Source: Bog-473 sp963788585
GTDB taxonomy: Bacteria; Actinomycetota; Acidimicrobiia; Acidimicrobiales; RAAP-2
Assembly (NCBI GenBank): GCA_963788585.1
Contig: CAWBHA010000003.1
Coordinates: 1,984,001 to 2,048,000 of the forward strand
Direction of reading: 5' to 3'
DNA: 64,000 nucleotides
Part shown: positions 25,828 through 34,656 of the stretch, piece by piece
Position numbering within the stretch: position 1 is the first letter of the stretch
Layout of the letters: each line of letters opens with the position of its first letter
Program-made: the position numbers and the translations under genes
Notes under the pieces: model-generated
The model's database searches: none
Told to the model about the DNA's origin: nothing
Seen by the model: only the letters and a program-made list of their open reading frames with translations

Positions 25828-27786
25828 GTGATCGTGTCCGAAACTGCGCCGGCACCGATTCTTCGAGCATCTCCCGAGGAAGACCGGTGGAGGCGCCTGG
25901 TGTTCTGGTCGCTCCTGCTCTTTCCTCTTTTCTACGCAGGAGTCGGCCAACTCCTCGGACAAGACACGAATTGGGACCTGCAGAACTACCACTACTTCGA
26001 TCCGTACTGGGTCCTCGTCAATCACATGCGGGACACGAACCCCGCGCAGCTCGAGACATATTTGAGCCCGATCCTCGATATTCCGTACTACATCGGAACG
26101 GAACACATTCCGCCGCGACTCATGGGATTGGTGCTGGCGGTCATCCAAGGAACCGCATTTCCATTGCTCTACCTCATCAGCCGGCATTTCACAGCCGACC
26201 GTCTGGTGGCCTTGGGCTTGGCTGGTCTGGGCATGTTCACGGCCGGAGCCATCTCGGAATTGGGCAACATCATGGGGGATGCTCTCCTCGCCCCATTGTT
26301 CCTCGCCGCGATCCTCCTCGGCCTCCGCTCCTTCGACGCACTCCGGTCGCACGACAACAGGAGGGTTGGGCCGACCGCCCTGATCGTGGCCGCGAGTGGT
26401 GTTGCCGGGTTCACTGCAGGGCTCAAACTCTCGGAGTTGCCCATCGCAGTGGGGATAGCTGCCGCCTTCCCCTTGAGCCCAGGCTCCTTCACGCGAAGAG
26501 TGCAGAAGGCGGTCTGGGCGGGCGGTGCGTTGATCGTCGGATGCCTCCTCTCATACGGATGGTGGGGGTACGAGCTCGCAACACGGTACGGAAATCCGAT
26601 CCTCCCGTTTCTGAATCAGATCTTCCATTCGGCGTACGCGCCGGCCATCGCCAATAGTGGAAACAAGATCGGCCTCGTCGACATCCTCTTCTTTCCATTC
26701 ATCTGGACACTGCACCCTGCTCGTGTCGGCGACCCGCCGTTTCTCGAGGCGTCATTGCCGATCTCGGAGGTGCTTCTCATCACGCTGCTGGTGATTACCG
26801 TGGGCCGGTCCGTGCTCCAGCATCGACGCATCGAGATGTTCAACAGCGACAAGCAGCGCTACCTCGTCCTGATGGTGATTGTCTCGTACGTGTTATGGAG
26901 TGTGGAGTTCGGTATCTATCGCTACCTGATTTCGCTCGAGATGGTTTCCTTCATCTTGATCTTCGTGTGCCTCCAGGCCATCAGTGTGCAAATCGGCTGG
27001 AAACCACTGGTCACCGTCGGAACCATTGCACTCGCGTTGGTCTGCGTCCTCTCGGAACAGCCGATGAACTGGGGTCGTTCCGCATGGTCGGCGACCTATT
27101 TCAGTGTCGCTGTCCCCAAGTCGCTCGAGAGCGAGTCGGCAGCGTTCCTCATGTTAGGAACGAACCCGGACGCTTTTGTGGTGCCGTCCTTCCCTCATGG
27201 GGACTATTTCGCCCAGATCGAAGGCAGTCTTCCTCCAACGCCCTACGTCATGAGGCAGATTCAAAAGAACGTCAATGGCTACCGCGCTGTGTTCACCCTT
27301 TGGGAAAATCCAGTCCCGCAGACCCCGTCGGCATTTGCCGAGAGTGCGCAAAATTCCATTGAGACGTACGGATACCAAGTTGACTGGAGCACCTGCACTC
27401 GGTTCACGGCAACCGTCGGAGCCAACCCAAAGGAACTCCATACGTGCCGACTCAAGAAGGTGTCCCTCTCGACGCTGCCACCGGTGACGAGCGTCGTGAC
27501 GCCGGCCAGCGGTCACGTCGTCGTCGGTCAGCAGGAGCTCGCGGCAAGGGCGTATGCCGCGGACGGCCTTCGAAGAGTGGAATTCTCCATCACCGGGGAA
27601 GGGCGAACCGTGGAGGTTCGAGCCGCTGACTCCCTCTATGGATGGCTCGGAGCCTGGAGCACGAAGTCGACGCCAAATGGCCTGTATACCGTGCGCAGCA
27701 TTGCGTACAGCCGCAACGGCCTCGTGGACGACAGCGCCGCCGTCACGGTCGAGGTCAAGAACGAAGCCGCACCTCTCAGGGGATGA
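25828..27786 (+). CDS. Multi-spanning membrane protein (GT-C-like) with C-terminal Ig-like module
   Basis: About 652 aa from GTG 25828 (GTG 25834 is equally possible). After one helix comes GQDTNWDLQNYHYFDPYW, an acidic first loop as in GT-C type lipid-sugar-using glycosyltransferases, then about ten hydrophobic helices to residue ~420. A soluble segment follows, and the last ~100 residues (27478-27783) are an Ig-like Big_7-type module: VTPASGHVVVG, LRRVEFSITG, and NGLYTVRSIAYSRNG up to VTVEVKNE. The module resembles those ending the genes at 48147, 54618 and 59004. AT-richer third positions than the neighbours suggest separate acquisition. Function as a glycosyltransferase is inference. Confidence 0.7.
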   Translation: MIVSETAPAPILRASPEEDRWRRLVFWSLLLFPLFYAGVGQLLGQDTNWDLQNYHYFDPYWVLVNHMRDTNPAQLETYLSPILDIPYYIGTEHIPPRLMGLVLAVIQGTAFPLLYLISRHFTADRLVALGLAGLGMFTAGAISELGNIMGDALLAPLFLAAILLGLRSFDALRSHDNRRVGPTALIVAASGVAGFTAGLKLSELPIAVGIAAAFPLSPGSFTRRVQKAVWAGGALIVGCLLSYGWWGYELATRYGNPILPFLNQIFHSAYAPAIANSGNKIGLVDILFFPFIWTLHPARVGDPPFLEASLPISEVLLITLLVITVGRSVLQHRRIEMFNSDKQRYLVLMVIVSYVLWSVEFGIYRYLISLEMVSFILIFVCLQAISVQIGWKPLVTVGTIALALVCVLSEQPMNWGRSAWSATYFSVAVPKSLESESAAFLMLGTNPDAFVVPSFPHGDYFAQIEGSLPPTPYVMRQIQKNVNGYRAVFTLWENPVPQTPSAFAESAQNSIETYGYQVDWSTCTRFTATVGANPKELHTCRLKKVSLSTLPPVTSVVTPASGHVVVGQQELAARAYAADGLRRVEFSITGEGRTVEVRAADSLYGWLGAWSTKSTPNGLYTVRSIAYSRNGLVDDSAAVTVEVKNEAAPLRG

Positions 27787-28751
27787 GCGCGATCTTCCCG
27801 ACCGTGCGCCGGCCCAGCAGGTCCTCGAGCGCCCGCGCCACCTCGTCGAGCGGGTACTCGACCGGGCGGACAGGGTCGATCGACCCGTCCGCCACCATGG
27901 CCAGGAGGTCGGCTAGGAGCGCGCCCTGCCGTGCGGGGTGCTGCATGGCCCAGATGCCCCAGTCGATGCCGATGACAGTGCGGTTTCGCAGCAGCACCTG
28001 GTTGAGCGGGATCGACGGGATCGATCCCGCCGCGAAGCCGACGACGAGATAGCGCCCTCGGTCGCCGAGCGCGGCGCAACGACGGCTCGGCCAGCGCGCC
28101 GCCGACGGGATCGACCACCAGGTCGACCCCGGTGCCACCGGCCCAGGCCCGGGCGGCGTCCTTCACCGACTCGGCGGCCGGGTCGAGCGCCGCCTCCGCC
28201 CCGGCGGCCAGCGCAGCGCCACGCTTCTCCTCGGTCGAAGCCACGCCCAGCACCCGGCACCCGAGGGCGCGCGCCACGCCGATGGCGGCCAGGCCCACGC
28301 CGCCGCCGGCGCCCAGGACCAGGACCGATTCGTCCGGCTGCGCCGCCGCCCGCTCACGCAGGGCGAACAGGCAGGTGCTGTAGCTCTGGGTGAACGTGGC
28401 CGCTCGTGGCGCGTCGAGGACGTCGGGCAACGCGGTCACCGCGGTGGCCGGCGCCCCCACCTTGGTAGCGAACCCGCCCAGTCCCGCCGACACCAGGACG
28501 CGTTGGCCGGCCTCGAGCGTGGTCACCGCCTCGCCGACCGCCGAGACGCGCCCGGCGGACTCGGTCCCGGGCACGAAGGGGACCGCCGGCCGGATCTGGT
28601 ACTGGCCCGCGACGAAGAGCGCGTCCACATAGTTGACGCCCGCCGCCTCGACGTCGACGACGACGTGCCCCGGTCCCGGCACCGGGTCGGGGCGCTCCTC
28701 CACCCGCAGCAGCGACGGCGGACCGAGCTCGTGGCAGACGACGGCGCGCAC
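27776..28751 (-). pseudogene. Zinc-independent quinone oxidoreductase (MDR family), broken by a one-base frameshift
   Basis: From GTG 28751 the frame reads a QOR/MDR protein: VRAVVCHELGPPSLLRVEERP, GVNYVDALFVAGQY, PFVPGTESAGRVSAVGE, SYSTCLFALRERA, LGAGGGVGLAAIGVARALG (NADPH loop) and LVVDPVGGALAEPSLR. Near 28070-28085 the frame slips: the remaining domain (ALGDRGRYLVVGFAAG, then IPLNQVLLRNRTVIGIDWG to KIALIP) is in another frame. Removing one C from TTGCGCCGCGCTC rejoins both. The intact enzyme would reduce quinones or enones with NADPH. It may be a pseudogene or a sequence error. Its end overlaps the membrane gene's end by 11 bp. Confidence 0.75.
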
Positions 28752-28758
28752 GGCCGAC

Positions 28759-28768
28759 ACGCTACCGT
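28759..28768. promoter_or_regulatory. Overlapping divergent -10 boxes (TAGCGT reverse, TACCGT forward)
   Basis: On the reverse strand TAGCGT (28764-28759) ends 7 nt before GTG 28751 of the quinone oxidoreductase. On the forward strand TACCGT (28763-28768) ends 6 nt before a GTG at 28775. The two boxes share the central TA. Polymerase binding to one should exclude the other. Confidence 0.45.
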
Positions 28769-28827
28769 CGACCGGTGGACCCCTCTCCCGGCGTCGATCC
28801 CGGCGTGTCTCCCGCGGGCGCCGCGGC

Positions 28828-29334
28828 GTGCGCCGCGTGCGACCCGACGAGCTGGCGCGACTACCGGCGCTCGAGGCGGCGGCCGACACGCTGTTCGACC
28901 ATCTCGGCATCGGGCCGTTGCCCGGACCGGGCGCCGCGGAACAGTTCGCGGCCGCGCTCGTCGTCCTCGTGGCGGGCGATCCGCCGGTCGGCCTCTGCTG
29001 CATCGACCGGATCGATGGCACCCACGGCACCGACGGCATCGAGGGCACCGACGGCGCCCATCTCGAGCAGCTCTCGGTCCATCCGGACCACGCCCGGCGC
29101 GGCATCGGGCGCGCGCTGCTACGCGCCGGGCTCGAGTGGGCCGGGGCGAACGGCTACGACGAGTTGACGCTGGTCACCTATCGGGACGTGCCTTGGAACG
29201 GGCCCTTCTACGCCTCCGAGGGGTTCGTCGAGATCGGCCCCGCCGACGACTGGCTCGTCGCGCACGGCCTCGAGGCCGAGCACGCGGTCATGGGGGAGGG
29301 GGGCACCCGCGTCGTCATGCGCCGGCGCCTGTGA
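28828..29334 (+). CDS. GNAT family acetyltransferase
   Basis: About 168 aa from GTG 28828. VRRVRPDELARLPALEAAADTLF is a usual GNAT start; HLEQLSVHPDHARRGIGRALLRAGLEWAGANGYDELTLVTY is the acetyl-CoA motif A/B region, and WNGPFYASEGFVEIGP closes the fold. The loop between strands 3 and 4 contains a Gly-Thr-Asp-rich tandem (DGTHGTDGIEGTDGAH). The likely transcription start, GTG 28775, is in a different frame, so the true N-terminus or an indel upstream is unclear. Substrate unknown. The end overlaps the convergent tag gene by 20 bp. Confidence 0.75.
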   Translation: MRRVRPDELARLPALEAAADTLFDHLGIGPLPGPGAAEQFAAALVVLVAGDPPVGLCCIDRIDGTHGTDGIEGTDGAHLEQLSVHPDHARRGIGRALLRAGLEWAGANGYDELTLVTYRDVPWNGPFYASEGFVEIGPADDWLVAHGLEAEHAVMGEGGTRVVMRRRL

Positions 29335-29902
29335 GCTCGCCGTAGCGGAAGCAGCGCACCAGGTGGTCGTTGACCAGCCCGGCCGCCTGCAGGTGGGCGT
29401 AGCACACGGTCGGGCCCACGAAGCCGAAGCCGCGCCGGCGCAGGTCCTTGCTCAGGGCCTCCGATTCGGGCGAGACCGCGGGCAATTGCGCGGTGCGCCG
29501 CCGGCGGTTGACGATGGTCCGGCCGCCCACGAAGCCCCACATGTAGGCGTCGAAAGACCCGAATTCCTCCTGCACCGCCAGGAAGGCGCGTGCGTTGCGC
29601 ACCGTGGCCTCGACCTTGGCCCGGTTGCGGATGATGCCGGGGTCCTGGAGGAGCTTCTCGATGCGGGCCGGCGTGAAGCGCGCCACCTTGGCGACGTCGA
29701 AGCCGGCGAAGGCCTTCCGGTAACCGGAACGGCGCTTGAGGATGGTCGACCAGCTCAGCCCGGCCTGCGCGCCCTCCAGGACGAGGAACTCGAAGTGGGT
29801 GGGGTCGTCGTGCACCGGCACGCCCCACTCGGTGTCGTGGTACGCCACCATCTCGGGGTCGGTCCCCGCCCACTCGCAGCGCGTCGGGCCGGTGGTGCTC
29901 AC
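29315..29902 (-). CDS. tag: DNA-3-methyladenine glycosylase I
   Basis: 195 aa from GTG 29902. RCEWAGTDPEMVAYHDTEWGVPVHDD, FEFLVLEGAQAGLSWSTILKRR, LLQDPGIIRNRAKVEATVRNARAFL and the C-terminal RRGFGFVGPTVCYAHLQAAGLVNDHL are diagnostic Tag blocks, including the Cys/His zinc ligands (Cys near the N-terminus, His in the YHDTEWG motif, late His and Cys). The enzyme excises 3-methyladenine from alkylated DNA. Its start overlaps the stop of the GNAT gene upstream by 4 nt, so they form one operon with the acyl-CoA ligase. Confidence 0.93.
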   Translation of the reverse strand: MSTTGPTRCEWAGTDPEMVAYHDTEWGVPVHDDPTHFEFLVLEGAQAGLSWSTILKRRSGYRKAFAGFDVAKVARFTPARIEKLLQDPGIIRNRAKVEATVRNARAFLAVQEEFGSFDAYMWGFVGGRTIVNRRRRTAQLPAVSPESEALSKDLRRRGFGFVGPTVCYAHLQAAGLVNDHLVRCFRYGELTGAGA

Positions 29903-30453
29903 GACGCCACCGTCGCACGAAGCTGTGACGCGCCCACGCGGTAGAGGACGTGGCGCCGCAGCGGGCTGCCCTCGGGCACCCCGGGGTGGTCGAAGTCGCC
30001 CCCGGGGTCGTGCACCATGCCAAGGCGCCTCATGACCGCTTGCGAGCGCGTGTTCAGGGTGGTCGTGAAGGCGACGATCTCGTCCAGGCCGCCCGCCTCG
30101 AAGCCGTGGCGCAGCGCAGCCGAGGCGGCCTCGGTGGCGTAGCCGTGCCCCCACCGGTCGGGGTGGAGCCGCCAGCCCACCTCGACCGCGGGGGCGCACG
30201 GGAGTTCGGGTCGCACCCGGTGCAGGCCGACCATGCCCACGAAGGGCTCGCCCCCGGCCACCTCGACGGCCCACAGCCCCCAGCCCTCCCGGCTCAGCTC
30301 GGCCGTGTAGCGCGCCACCATGTCGTCGCTCTGGGTCCGCGTCGGCGCGGAGCCGAGCGACTCGACCACCAGCGGGTGGGTGTTCAGCTCGAAGAAGCGT
30401 TCCCGGTCCACCTCGGTGAACGGTCGCAGCACCAGCCGCGGTGTCGTCACCAC
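29899..30453 (-). CDS. GNAT acetyltransferase, RimJ/RimL type
   Basis: About 184 aa from GTG 30453, 15 bp past the acyl-CoA ligase stop. VTTPRLVLRPFTEVDRERFFELN is a RimJ/RimL-type N-terminus; EVGWRLHPDRWGHGYATEAASAALRHGFE is the acetyl-CoA-binding motif, followed by NTRSQAVMRRLGM. An internal GMVGLHRV and a late HPGVPEGSPLRRHVLYRV complete the family pattern. It probably acetylates a protein N-terminal or small amine. GTG 30450 is an equally possible start. Confidence 0.87.
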   Translation of the reverse strand: MVTTPRLVLRPFTEVDRERFFELNTHPLVVESLGSAPTRTQSDDMVARYTAELSREGWGLWAVEVAGGEPFVGMVGLHRVRPELPCAPAVEVGWRLHPDRWGHGYATEAASAALRHGFEAGGLDEIVAFTTTLNTRSQAVMRRLGMVHDPGGDFDHPGVPEGSPLRRHVLYRVGASQLRATVAS

Positions 30454-30467
30454 GACGCCCGACGTCG

Positions 30468-32144
30468 CTAGGCCCCCTGCGCCTTGACCGCCGTCTCGGC
30501 CGCCCACCGATAGTCGGCCTTGCCTGAAGGGGAGCGCTGGATCTGCTCGACGAACACCACGTCCTTGGGCAGCTTGTACCGCGCGATGTGGGCGGAGGCA
30601 TGCTCGACGATGGACGCCCGGTCGGCCTCGGCGCCCTCGGCCGGCTGCACCACGGCGACCACCTCGGAGCCCCAGCGCTCCGAGGGCCGCCCGGTGACGA
30701 CGACGTCGGCCACGGCGGGATGCCCCGCGATGGCCCGCTCGACCTCCTCCACGAAGATCTTCTCGCCGCCGGAGTTGACCGTCACCGAGTCCCGGCCCAG
30801 CAGCTCGATCTCCCCGTTGGCAAGGTGGCGTGCCCGGTCCCCGGGGACGGAGTAGCGGACGCCGCCGATCACCGGGAAGGTGCGCGCCGTCTTGGCCTCG
30901 TCGCCGAGATACCCGAGCGGGACGTTCCCGGTCTGCGCCAGCCAGCCGTTGCCCTCGTGGCCCGCCTCGAGCACGCGGGTGAGCGTCTCGTCGACCACCA
31001 CCGTGCCGGGCCCGGGGAGGAACGTCCCCACCGCGACGTCGTCGACGGAGGTGACGTGCATCTGTGCGCCGGTCTCGGAAGAACCGGCAGAGTCGGAGAT
31101 CACGAGGTGGGGGATGCGCTCGAGCGCCATGGCGCGCACGGCCGGCGTGAGCGGCGCGCCGCCGTTTCCCACCGCGAAGAACGAAGAGAGGTCGTAGGAC
31201 TTCTTGTCCAGCTGCAGGAGGAGGGGCCGCAGGACGGCGTCACCCACGATGGTCATGGTGTTGCCCCTCTCGCGCTCGATCACCGACCAGACGTCGTCGG
31301 GGACGACATGGCGCGTCTCGTCGGGGAAGAGCAGCGTCGCCCCCTGCGCCATCAGCATGAAGGCGGCCCACTGTGCCGCGCCGTGCATGAGCGGCGGCAG
31401 GATCATGAGCTTGAGCGGCTTGCTCTCCGCCAGGCGTTCGGTCAGCCCCTCGTAGCTGGTGACGATCTCCCACGTACCGACCTTGCGCCCGCCCATGGCG
31501 GCCATGAAGATGTCGTGCTGGCGCCAGAGCACGCCCTTGGGCATGCCGGTCGTCCCGCCCGTGTAGAGGATGTAGAGGTCGTCGGGGGAGGTCTCCACCG
31601 GTGGGCCCTCCGGCGCGGCTGCGGCCAAAGCCTCCTCGTACCACGCCGCCCCGGGGAGGAGGGGGTGGCCCGAGTCGTCCCGGACCTGGAGCAGCACCTC
31701 GGGCGGCGCGTCCAACGTGGGCAGCACCTCCGCCAGCGTCGGGGCGAGGGACGAGTGCAGGATCATCGCCCGCGGCCGCCCGTCGTCGAGCAGGTAGCGG
31801 AGCTCCTCGCCGACGTAGCGGTAGTTGACGTTGAACGGGGCCACCCGGGCCCGGTACGCGCCCAGCATCCCCTCGAGGTACTCGTTGCCGTTGTAGAGGG
31901 CGAGGGCCACGTGGTCCTGGCCCGACTCCCAGCTCCGGAGGCCCGACCGTTCGCGCTGCACGCCGAGCCCGCGCCCGTGGAGGTAGGCCCCGAGCCGTCT
32001 CGAGCGATCGGCGACCTCGCCGTAGGTCAGGCGGCGGTCGCGCCAGACGACGCACTCCCGTTCGGAGAGGCTCTCGACGAGCACGTCGAAGGCCTGGGCC
32101 AGGTTGAACTGGACGGTGGTCTGCTCTGCGGTCCTGTCCGGCAC
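30468..32144 (-). CDS. Acyl-CoA synthetase / AMP-dependent ligase
   Basis: 558 aa from GTG 32144. Adenylate-forming motifs are present in order: RRLTYGEVADRSRRLG, YILYTGGTTGMPKGVLW (P-loop), the aromatic/acidic motif replaced by DSAGSSETGAQ, and the C-terminal GRDSVTVNSGGEKIFVEEVE hinge with late PSGKADYRW, whose Lys is the catalytic residue. It should activate a carboxylic acid, probably a fatty or steroid-like acid, to its CoA thioester. A TACAGT box lies 8 nt before the start. Downstream are GNAT and tag genes, functionally unrelated. Confidence 0.9.
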   Translation of the reverse strand: MPDRTAEQTTVQFNLAQAFDVLVESLSERECVVWRDRRLTYGEVADRSRRLGAYLHGRGLGVQRERSGLRSWESGQDHVALALYNGNEYLEGMLGAYRARVAPFNVNYRYVGEELRYLLDDGRPRAMILHSSLAPTLAEVLPTLDAPPEVLLQVRDDSGHPLLPGAAWYEEALAAAAPEGPPVETSPDDLYILYTGGTTGMPKGVLWRQHDIFMAAMGGRKVGTWEIVTSYEGLTERLAESKPLKLMILPPLMHGAAQWAAFMLMAQGATLLFPDETRHVVPDDVWSVIERERGNTMTIVGDAVLRPLLLQLDKKSYDLSSFFAVGNGGAPLTPAVRAMALERIPHLVISDSAGSSETGAQMHVTSVDDVAVGTFLPGPGTVVVDETLTRVLEAGHEGNGWLAQTGNVPLGYLGDEAKTARTFPVIGGVRYSVPGDRARHLANGEIELLGRDSVTVNSGGEKIFVEEVERAIAGHPAVADVVVTGRPSERWGSEVVAVVQPAEGAEADRASIVEHASAHIARYKLPKDVVFVEQIQRSPSGKADYRWAAETAVKAQGA

Positions 32145-32152
32145 GGTCCCGC

Positions 32153-32158
32153 ACTGTA
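32153..32158 (-). promoter_or_regulatory. -10 box TACAGT for a leaderless acyl-CoA ligase mRNA
   Basis: On the reverse strand TACAGT ends 8 nt before GTG 32144, placing initiation next to the start codon. Confidence 0.45.
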
Positions 32159-32274
32159 CCGGCGGTCCGAGCCGAGACCGAACCCGCCGAGGGTCACCGA
32201 CACGGGCCGAGGGTCACCCGGAAAGAGTGCGCCCGACCTCCGACCGCACGCCGGCGCGCGCGGTGAGCCCAGCG

Positions 32275-33153
32275 TCATGAGACCCAGCGGCTGCGGACCA
32301 CTTCTTGGGCGGCGGGAAAGTCACAATTGAGGTGGGAGTCGATCATCGCTGCCTTGACGCCGATCTCCTCGAGGGCATACCGGAGCATGCCGTTGAGCTT
32401 CGTCACGTCGTAAAAGAGCCAACACCAGCGCCGATCCTCCGGATCCACGTTGCGCAGCCCATGGATGTGGCGGGCAAAGAGCCCATAGGTCTCGTATTCG
32501 GTAGCCCCCGCCTGGGCCATCGCCTCCCACCAGTGCCCTCGCTTTCGCTGCTCGACGAATCGGAGCAGTTCCTCGACGACGCCTCGTTCCATCGGGACGA
32601 TCCAGCTGGTGTAGAGGATCCTGGGATCGACCGTCTCCGGTGCGATGCCGAGAAGACGAGCAGAAGCATCTCGAAACTCGATGGAGGTCGGGCCGCTCGT
32701 CGAGTCGACGAGTTCGAGCAACAGGGGACGTCCTCTGCTGCTGCGGAAGTCCTCTTCGCCCATGTGCCGCAGGAAGAACACGTCACTGTCGACGCAGACC
32801 CACATGGAGGTGTCGACGGCCCGCCCGGCGCTCAGCTTCACGTACTGCTGCACCATCCAACCCCAATGCAGCCGCAAGAATCGTCGGCCAGTGACCCGGT
32901 GTCGGACGCGATCGCGCAGGGTCGGTCCACGAGCGAGTTGCCGCACCAACCCGCTCGGCAGGATCTCGGAATAGGTGCAGACCCGCAGGTCGGAATCGGT
33001 CGCAAAACGCTGGAAGAGCCCGCGGTCGTCGTCCGGGACCACGACCACGTGTGGAAGCTCCACACCACACGCCATCATCGACTCTCGCAAGAAGGCGAAC
33101 CGCTCCACATCGGGCGCGTAGCAGGGAGTCACCACGGTTACATCCGTCGGCAT
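32275..33153 (-). CDS. DUF6492-like putative glycosyltransferase
   Basis: About 292 aa from ATG 33153. TDVTVVTPCYAPDVERFAFLRESMMACG is a GT-A-like opening; MWVCVDSDVFFLRHM contains the DSDVFF motif, a likely nucleotide-sugar/metal site. The later WWEAMAQAGATEYETYGLFARHIHG and RRWCWLFYDVT are conserved in DUF6492-style proteins as far as I recall. No membrane helix. The open frame upstream to 33261 lacks family character. The gene stands alone and divergent from the aldehyde dehydrogenase. Function is inference from the fold-like motifs. Confidence 0.65.
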   Translation of the reverse strand: MPTDVTVVTPCYAPDVERFAFLRESMMACGVELPHVVVVPDDDRGLFQRFATDSDLRVCTYSEILPSGLVRQLARGPTLRDRVRHRVTGRRFLRLHWGWMVQQYVKLSAGRAVDTSMWVCVDSDVFFLRHMGEEDFRSSRGRPLLLELVDSTSGPTSIEFRDASARLLGIAPETVDPRILYTSWIVPMERGVVEELLRFVEQRKRGHWWEAMAQAGATEYETYGLFARHIHGLRNVDPEDRRWCWLFYDVTKLNGMLRYALEEIGVKAAMIDSHLNCDFPAAQEVVRSRWVS

Positions 33154-33253
33154 CTTCCCATTTGCCCCTTCGCAGTCCCGGACGGATGCGACGCTACCCC
33201 GAGAACAAACCTCGGGATGATCCCTTCCCCGGGCTTGTGTCCGTCCCCCCACC

Positions 33254-34624
33254 GTGGGCAAAGATCACGGCGTGGACGTCCGCAACCCCGCCACCGGAGA
33301 GGTCATCGCCACGGTCGACGGGCTGACGGCCGAGGAGACCGATGCCGCCATCGCCAAGGCGGCCCGTGCCTGCGCGGCCTGGCGTGCGGTGGCCCCCGGC
33401 GACCGGGCCCGACTGCTGCGCCGCTTTGCCGACGCCGTGGACGCCCACCTCGACGAGCTGGCCGCGCTCGAGGTGGCGAATGCGGGCCACGTCGTGGGGA
33501 ACGCGCGCGGGGAGGCGGGCAACGTGCGCGACGTGATCGAGTTCTACGCCGCCGCGCCCGAGCGCCACAGCGGAAGGCAGATCCCGGTGCCCGGCGGCAT
33601 CGACGTGACCTTCTACGAGCCGCTCGGCGTGGTCGGCGTGATCGTGCCGTGGAACTTCCCCATGGCCATCGCAGGCTGGGGCTTCGCCCCCGCCCTCGCC
33701 GCCGGCAACACCGTCGTGGTCAAACCCGCAGAGGTGACGCCGCTCAGCGCTCTGCGCCTCGGCGAGCTGGCGCTCGCGGCGGGTCTGCCCGAGGGCGTCT
33801 TGCAGGTCCTCCCGGGCCAGGGCAGCGTCGTCGGGCGGCGATTCGTCGAGCATCCCGCCGTGCGCAAGATCTGCTTCACCGGTTCGACCGAGGTCGGGCG
33901 GGGCGTCATGGCGGGCTGCGCCGAGCAGATCAAGCGGGTGACCCTCGAGCTCGGCGGGAAGAGCGCCAACATCGTCTTTGTCGACGCCGACCTCGAGCTG
34001 GCGGCGGCGCGTGCCCCCTCCGGCGTCTTCGACAACGCGGGCCAGGACTGCTGCGCCCGGTCGCGCATCCTCGTCGAACGCCCGGTCTACGAGCGCTTCA
34101 TGGCGCTGCTCGAGCCGGCGGTCCGGAGCGTGGTGGTGGGAGACCCTACCCTCGAGACGACCGAGATGGGGCCGCTCATCACGCCGGACCACCTGGCCAC
34201 CGTCGCCTCCTTCGCGCCCGAGGGGGCGCCCGTCGCCATCCGCGGCACCTGCCCCGACGGGCCCGGCAACTGGTTCGCCCCGACGGTGCTGGCGCCGGTC
34301 GACCCCGGCGCTCGCGCCGCGGTCGAGGAGATCTTCGGGCCGGTCGTGGTCGTCATCCCGTTCGCCGACGAGGCCGACGCGGTGCGCCTGGCCAACGACA
34401 CCCCCTACGGGCTCTCCGGCTCGCTCTGGACGCGCGACGTGGGACGGGCGCTGCGGGTGGCGCGCGCCGTGGAGACCGGGACGCTGTCGGTGAACTCGCA
34501 CTCCTCGGTGCGCTACTGGACGCCCTTCGGCGGCGTGAAGCAGTCGGGCATCGGCCGCGAGCTCGGGCCCGACGCGCTCGAGGCCTTCAGCGACGTCAAG
34601 AACGTCTTCATCAGCTCGGAGTAG
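33254..34624 (+). CDS. Aldehyde dehydrogenase (NAD(P)-dependent)
   Basis: 456 aa. NPATGEVIATV begins; then VVGVIVPWNFPMAIAGWGFAPALAAGNTVVVKPAE (NAD-binding), FTGSTEVGRGV, the general base in TLELGGKSANIVF, the nucleophile segment NAGQDCCARSRI, EEIFGPVVVVIPF and the late SHSSVRYWTPFGGVKQSGIGRELG. All catalytic residues are kept; the length is slightly short for the family (usually 480-500 aa). It should oxidise an aldehyde to the acid. GTG 33272 is an alternative start. An SDR gene follows at 32 bp, so both may oxidise the same alcohol/aldehyde series. Confidence 0.9.
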   Translation: MGKDHGVDVRNPATGEVIATVDGLTAEETDAAIAKAARACAAWRAVAPGDRARLLRRFADAVDAHLDELAALEVANAGHVVGNARGEAGNVRDVIEFYAAAPERHSGRQIPVPGGIDVTFYEPLGVVGVIVPWNFPMAIAGWGFAPALAAGNTVVVKPAEVTPLSALRLGELALAAGLPEGVLQVLPGQGSVVGRRFVEHPAVRKICFTGSTEVGRGVMAGCAEQIKRVTLELGGKSANIVFVDADLELAAARAPSGVFDNAGQDCCARSRILVERPVYERFMALLEPAVRSVVVGDPTLETTEMGPLITPDHLATVASFAPEGAPVAIRGTCPDGPGNWFAPTVLAPVDPGARAAVEEIFGPVVVVIPFADEADAVRLANDTPYGLSGSLWTRDVGRALRVARAVETGTLSVNSHSSVRYWTPFGGVKQSGIGRELGPDALEAFSDVKNVFISSE

Positions 34625-34656
34625 ACCCGCCGCCGATTCCCGCACGAAGGAGAGAC

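Noticed and set aside
32305..33240. Open frame continuous with the SDR gene and running back over the DUF6492-like gene
   Set aside because: The true SDR starts at ATG 34657 with a ribosome binding site; the upstream part is antisense to the DUF6492-like gene and out of frame with the aldehyde dehydrogenase.
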